This document shows positions 24,597-26,641 of a DNA stretch of 26,641 bases, piece after piece. The stretch comes from Intestinibacter sp. GTDB lineage: Bacteria > Bacillota > Clostridia > Peptostreptococcales > Peptostreptococcaceae. The stretch spans positions 1-26,641 of the forward strand of contig NZ_JALEXO010000339.1 of assembly GCF_022780145.1 (NCBI RefSeq). The letters run 5' to 3'. How positions within the stretch are numbered: position 1 is the stretch's first letter; each line of letters begins with the position of its first letter. The notes below the pieces were generated by a model that was given only the letters and a program-made list of their open reading frames with translations, did not search any database and was not told the origin of the DNA. The position numbers and the translations under genes were made by a program.

Positions 24597-26516
24597 ATGA
24601 TTAAAGTTACATTAAAAGACGGTTCTGTTAAAGAATTTGAAGGCAAAGTATCAGTATTAGATATCGCTAAATCTATAAGTGAAGGTTTAGCTAGAGCAGT
24701 TGTTGCAGCTTCAGTTAATGGTGAAACTGTAGGACTTGACTATGAAGTAAGTGAAGACTGTGAATTAAATTTATTCAAATTTGAAGATCAAGAAGGTAAG
24801 GATGTATTTAGACATACATCAGCTCATATATTAGCTCAAGCTCTAAAGAGATTATATCCAGATGTTAAGCTTGCTATAGGACCAAGTATAGAAAATGGAT
24901 TCTATTATGATATAGATTTAGAACATAGAATAACAGAAGATGATTTAGCTAAAATAGAAGATGAAATGAAAAAAATAGCTAAAGAAGATTTAAAAATAGA
25001 AAGATTTGAACTTCCAAAGGAAGAAGCTTTAAAATGGGCTAAAGACAATGGAGAAATATACAAAGTTGAATTAATAGAAGAATTACCAGAAGGTGAAGTA
25101 ATATCATTCTACAAACAAGGTGATTTCACTGATTTATGTAGAGGACCACATCTTCCATCAACTAAGAAAGTTAAAGCAGTAAAATTATTAAACGTTGCAG
25201 GTGCTTATTGGCGTGGCGATGAAAAGAACAAGATGCTTCAAAGAATCTACGGTACTTCTTTCGAAAAAAATAAAGATTTAGAAGAATACCTACATTTAAT
25301 GGAAGAAGCTAAGAAGAGAGACCATAGAAAATTAGGTAAAGAATTAGAATTATTCATGGTACCAGAAGAAGGACCAGGATTCCCATTATTCATGCCAAAA
25401 GGTATGGCACTTAAAAATGCATTATTAGATTTCTGGAGACAAGTTCATAGAGAAGCTGGATATGTTGAAATAGAAACTCCAATAATCTTAAACAGAAAAT
25501 TATGGGAAACTTCAGGACACTGGTATCACTACAAAGAAAATATGTACACTGTACAAATAGATGACCAAGACTATGCTATAAAACCAATGAACTGCCCAGG
25601 TGGATTAATTTACTATAATTCTAAACCACACTCTTATAGAGATTTCCCAATGAGAGTTGCTGAGCTTGGTAGAGTTCATAGACATGAATTATCAGGTGCT
25701 TTACATGGTCTTATGAGAGTTAGAGCATTCACTCAAGATGATGCACATATATTCATGCTACCAGAACAAATAAAAGATGAAATAATCGGTGTTGTTCAAC
25801 TTATAGACCGTGTTTATAAAGTATTTGGATTCGAATATACTATAGAATTATCTACTAGACCAGAAGATTCTATGGGTACTGATGAAGAATGGGAAGTAGC
25901 AGAAAATGGTTTAAGAGATGCATTAGAATATCTAGAATTACCTTATGAAATAAACGAAGGTGATGGAGCATTCTACGGACCAAAAATAGACTTCCACTTA
26001 AGAGACTGCTTAGGAAGAACATGGCAATGTGGTACTATCCAATTAGACATGCAATTACCTCAAAGATTTGATGCTACTTATATAGGTCAAGATGGTGAAA
26101 AACATAGACCAGTTATGATACACAGAGTTTTATTAGGTAGTATAGAAAGATTCATAGGTGTATTAACTGAACATTATGCTGGTAAATTCCCAGTTTGGAT
26201 AGCTCCAGTTCAAGTTAAAATACTTCCTATATCTGATAAATTCAACGATTATGCTCAAGAAGTTAAAGATGCATTATTTGCTAAGGGCTTAAGAGTTGAA
26301 ATAGACGACAGAGCAGAAAAAATAGGATTCAAGATAAGAGAAGCTCAATTAGAAAAAGTTCCTTATATGCTAGTTGTAGGTGAAAAAGAAGTTGAAGCAA
26401 AAGCTGTTTCTGTTAGATCTAGAGATAAAGGCGAAATGGGTAGCTTACCATTAGATGAATTCATAGCTATGGTATGCAAAGAAGTTGAAGACAAAGTGAA
26501 TGTAATTCAAAAATAA
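24597..26516 (+). CDS. thrS: Threonyl-tRNA synthetase
   Basis: ThrRS charges tRNA-Thr. The 639 residues comprise a TGS domain (about 1-62), the editing domain with H73-x3-H77 and C181-x3-H185 intact, the class II catalytic core, and a C-terminal anticodon-binding domain (from about 535). Zinc ligands C333 (MNCPGG), H384 (DDAHIF) and H509 (MIHRVLLGS) are present. Other core signatures are GRVHRHE and GLMRVRAFTQDD. ATG 24597 has AGGAGG about 7 nt upstream. It is controlled by the T-box leader. Codon use is strongly biased to AGA, CCA and GAA, as expected for a highly expressed gene. The window stays open for 125 bp after its stop; infC is a common next gene in this order, but is not included. 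Confidence 0.98.
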   Translation: MIKVTLKDGSVKEFEGKVSVLDIAKSISEGLARAVVAASVNGETVGLDYEVSEDCELNLFKFEDQEGKDVFRHTSAHILAQALKRLYPDVKLAIGPSIENGFYYDIDLEHRITEDDLAKIEDEMKKIAKEDLKIERFELPKEEALKWAKDNGEIYKVELIEELPEGEVISFYKQGDFTDLCRGPHLPSTKKVKAVKLLNVAGAYWRGDEKNKMLQRIYGTSFEKNKDLEEYLHLMEEAKKRDHRKLGKELELFMVPEEGPGFPLFMPKGMALKNALLDFWRQVHREAGYVEIETPIILNRKLWETSGHWYHYKENMYTVQIDDQDYAIKPMNCPGGLIYYNSKPHSYRDFPMRVAELGRVHRHELSGALHGLMRVRAFTQDDAHIFMLPEQIKDEIIGVVQLIDRVYKVFGFEYTIELSTRPEDSMGTDEEWEVAENGLRDALEYLELPYEINEGDGAFYGPKIDFHLRDCLGRTWQCGTIQLDMQLPQRFDATYIGQDGEKHRPVMIHRVLLGSIERFIGVLTEHYAGKFPVWIAPVQVKILPISDKFNDYAQEVKDALFAKGLRVEIDDRAEKIGFKIREAQLEKVPYMLVVGEKEVEAKAVSVRSRDKGEMGSLPLDEFIAMVCKEVEDKVNVIQK

Positions 26517-26546
26517 TATTGATTTATAGTTGATTTAATTTATAGA

Positions 26547-26574
26547 TTAGATTTTACGTTGTAAAGGATATAAT
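26547..26574 (+). promoter_or_regulatory. Possible promoter downstream of thrS
   Basis: TATAAT (26569-26574) with a weak TTAGAT (26547-26552) 16 bp upstream. Transcription would start near 26581, shortly before the hairpin at the window edge. Confidence 0.35.
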
Positions 26575-26592
26575 AAAATCACTGAAACCATA

Positions 26593-26640
26593 AAGGGAGG
26601 ATTTCAAGATAGATTAAAATCTATTTTGGGATCCTCCCTT
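26593..26640 (+). other. 48-nt long hairpin at the right edge (terminator or leader element)
   Basis: The arms 26593-26615 and 26618-26640 pair continuously over 23 bp, with all departures from Watson-Crick being G·U. The outer ten pairs (AAGGGAGGAT/ATCCTCCCTT) are perfect. It could be the thrS terminator, whose T-tract would lie beyond the edge, or the first structure in the leader of the next gene. Confidence 0.7.
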
Positions 26641-26641
26641 G

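Noticed and set aside
26593..26640. Start of infC inside the hairpin
   Set aside because: Reading from AGGGAGG gives early stops with the nearby AUU and AUA codons, and the residues from the remaining frame do not resemble the IF-3 N-terminus.

Overview
The window is low-GC, AT-rich DNA from a spore-forming member of the Clostridia. A Peptostreptococcaceae-like organism near Clostridioides fits best. The reasons are strong AGGAGG-type ribosome binding sites, frequent TTG and GTG starts, a SleC-type cortex-lytic enzyme next to prsW, a YtxC sporulation protein directly upstream of thrS, and a T-box in front of thrS. I see no rRNA, tRNA, CRISPR array, insertion sequence or prophage block. The region looks chromosomal and mostly housekeeping.

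Layout. At 1-937 (minus strand) lies the 5' part of a sleC-like gene, cut by the window edge, divergent from a rightward series: prsW, a NOL1/NOP2/Sun-type rRNA cytosine methyltransferase, signal peptidase I (lepB) and a kinase with ThrRS-like N-terminal domains (1088-5553). A terminator, a 32-bp perfect A/T palindrome and a consensus sigma-A promoter precede an ArsR-like regulator (5871-6437). An iron-sulfur aldo/keto reductase follows. A 22-bp-stem bidirectional terminator separates it from a converging minus-strand pair, a RusA-like resolvase and an EamA transporter (8857 back to 7561). Rightward transcription resumes with queG, a Lon-like protease, nth, a VanW protein, trmL and a DegV protein (8920-15872).

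From 16186 to 22003 is a complete nucleoside-type ABC importer: two about 80% identical BMP lipoproteins, a double-domain ATPase and two permeases. The genes are tightly packed or overlapping, and a strong terminator closes the set. Both lipoprotein genes carry the same 34-bp upstream block, which contains a CodY-box-like sequence (12/15 match). After it come an M20 amidohydrolase, ytxC, and thrS under a threonine T-box riboswitch. In that leader I can place the promoter, basal k-turn, specifier codon ACU, T-box bulge and terminator. The window ends in a 23-bp hairpin behind thrS.

I do not see a clearly new multi-gene system. The items most worth a second look are the dead ThrRS editing domain fused to a kinase, the duplicated lipoproteins with their shared operator-like block and a near-identical DNA patch, the A8/T8 palindrome, the RusA active-site substitution, and the hairpin at the right edge. 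Several start codons below are moved downstream of the longest possible reading frame, because a ribosome binding site lies inside the longer frame.
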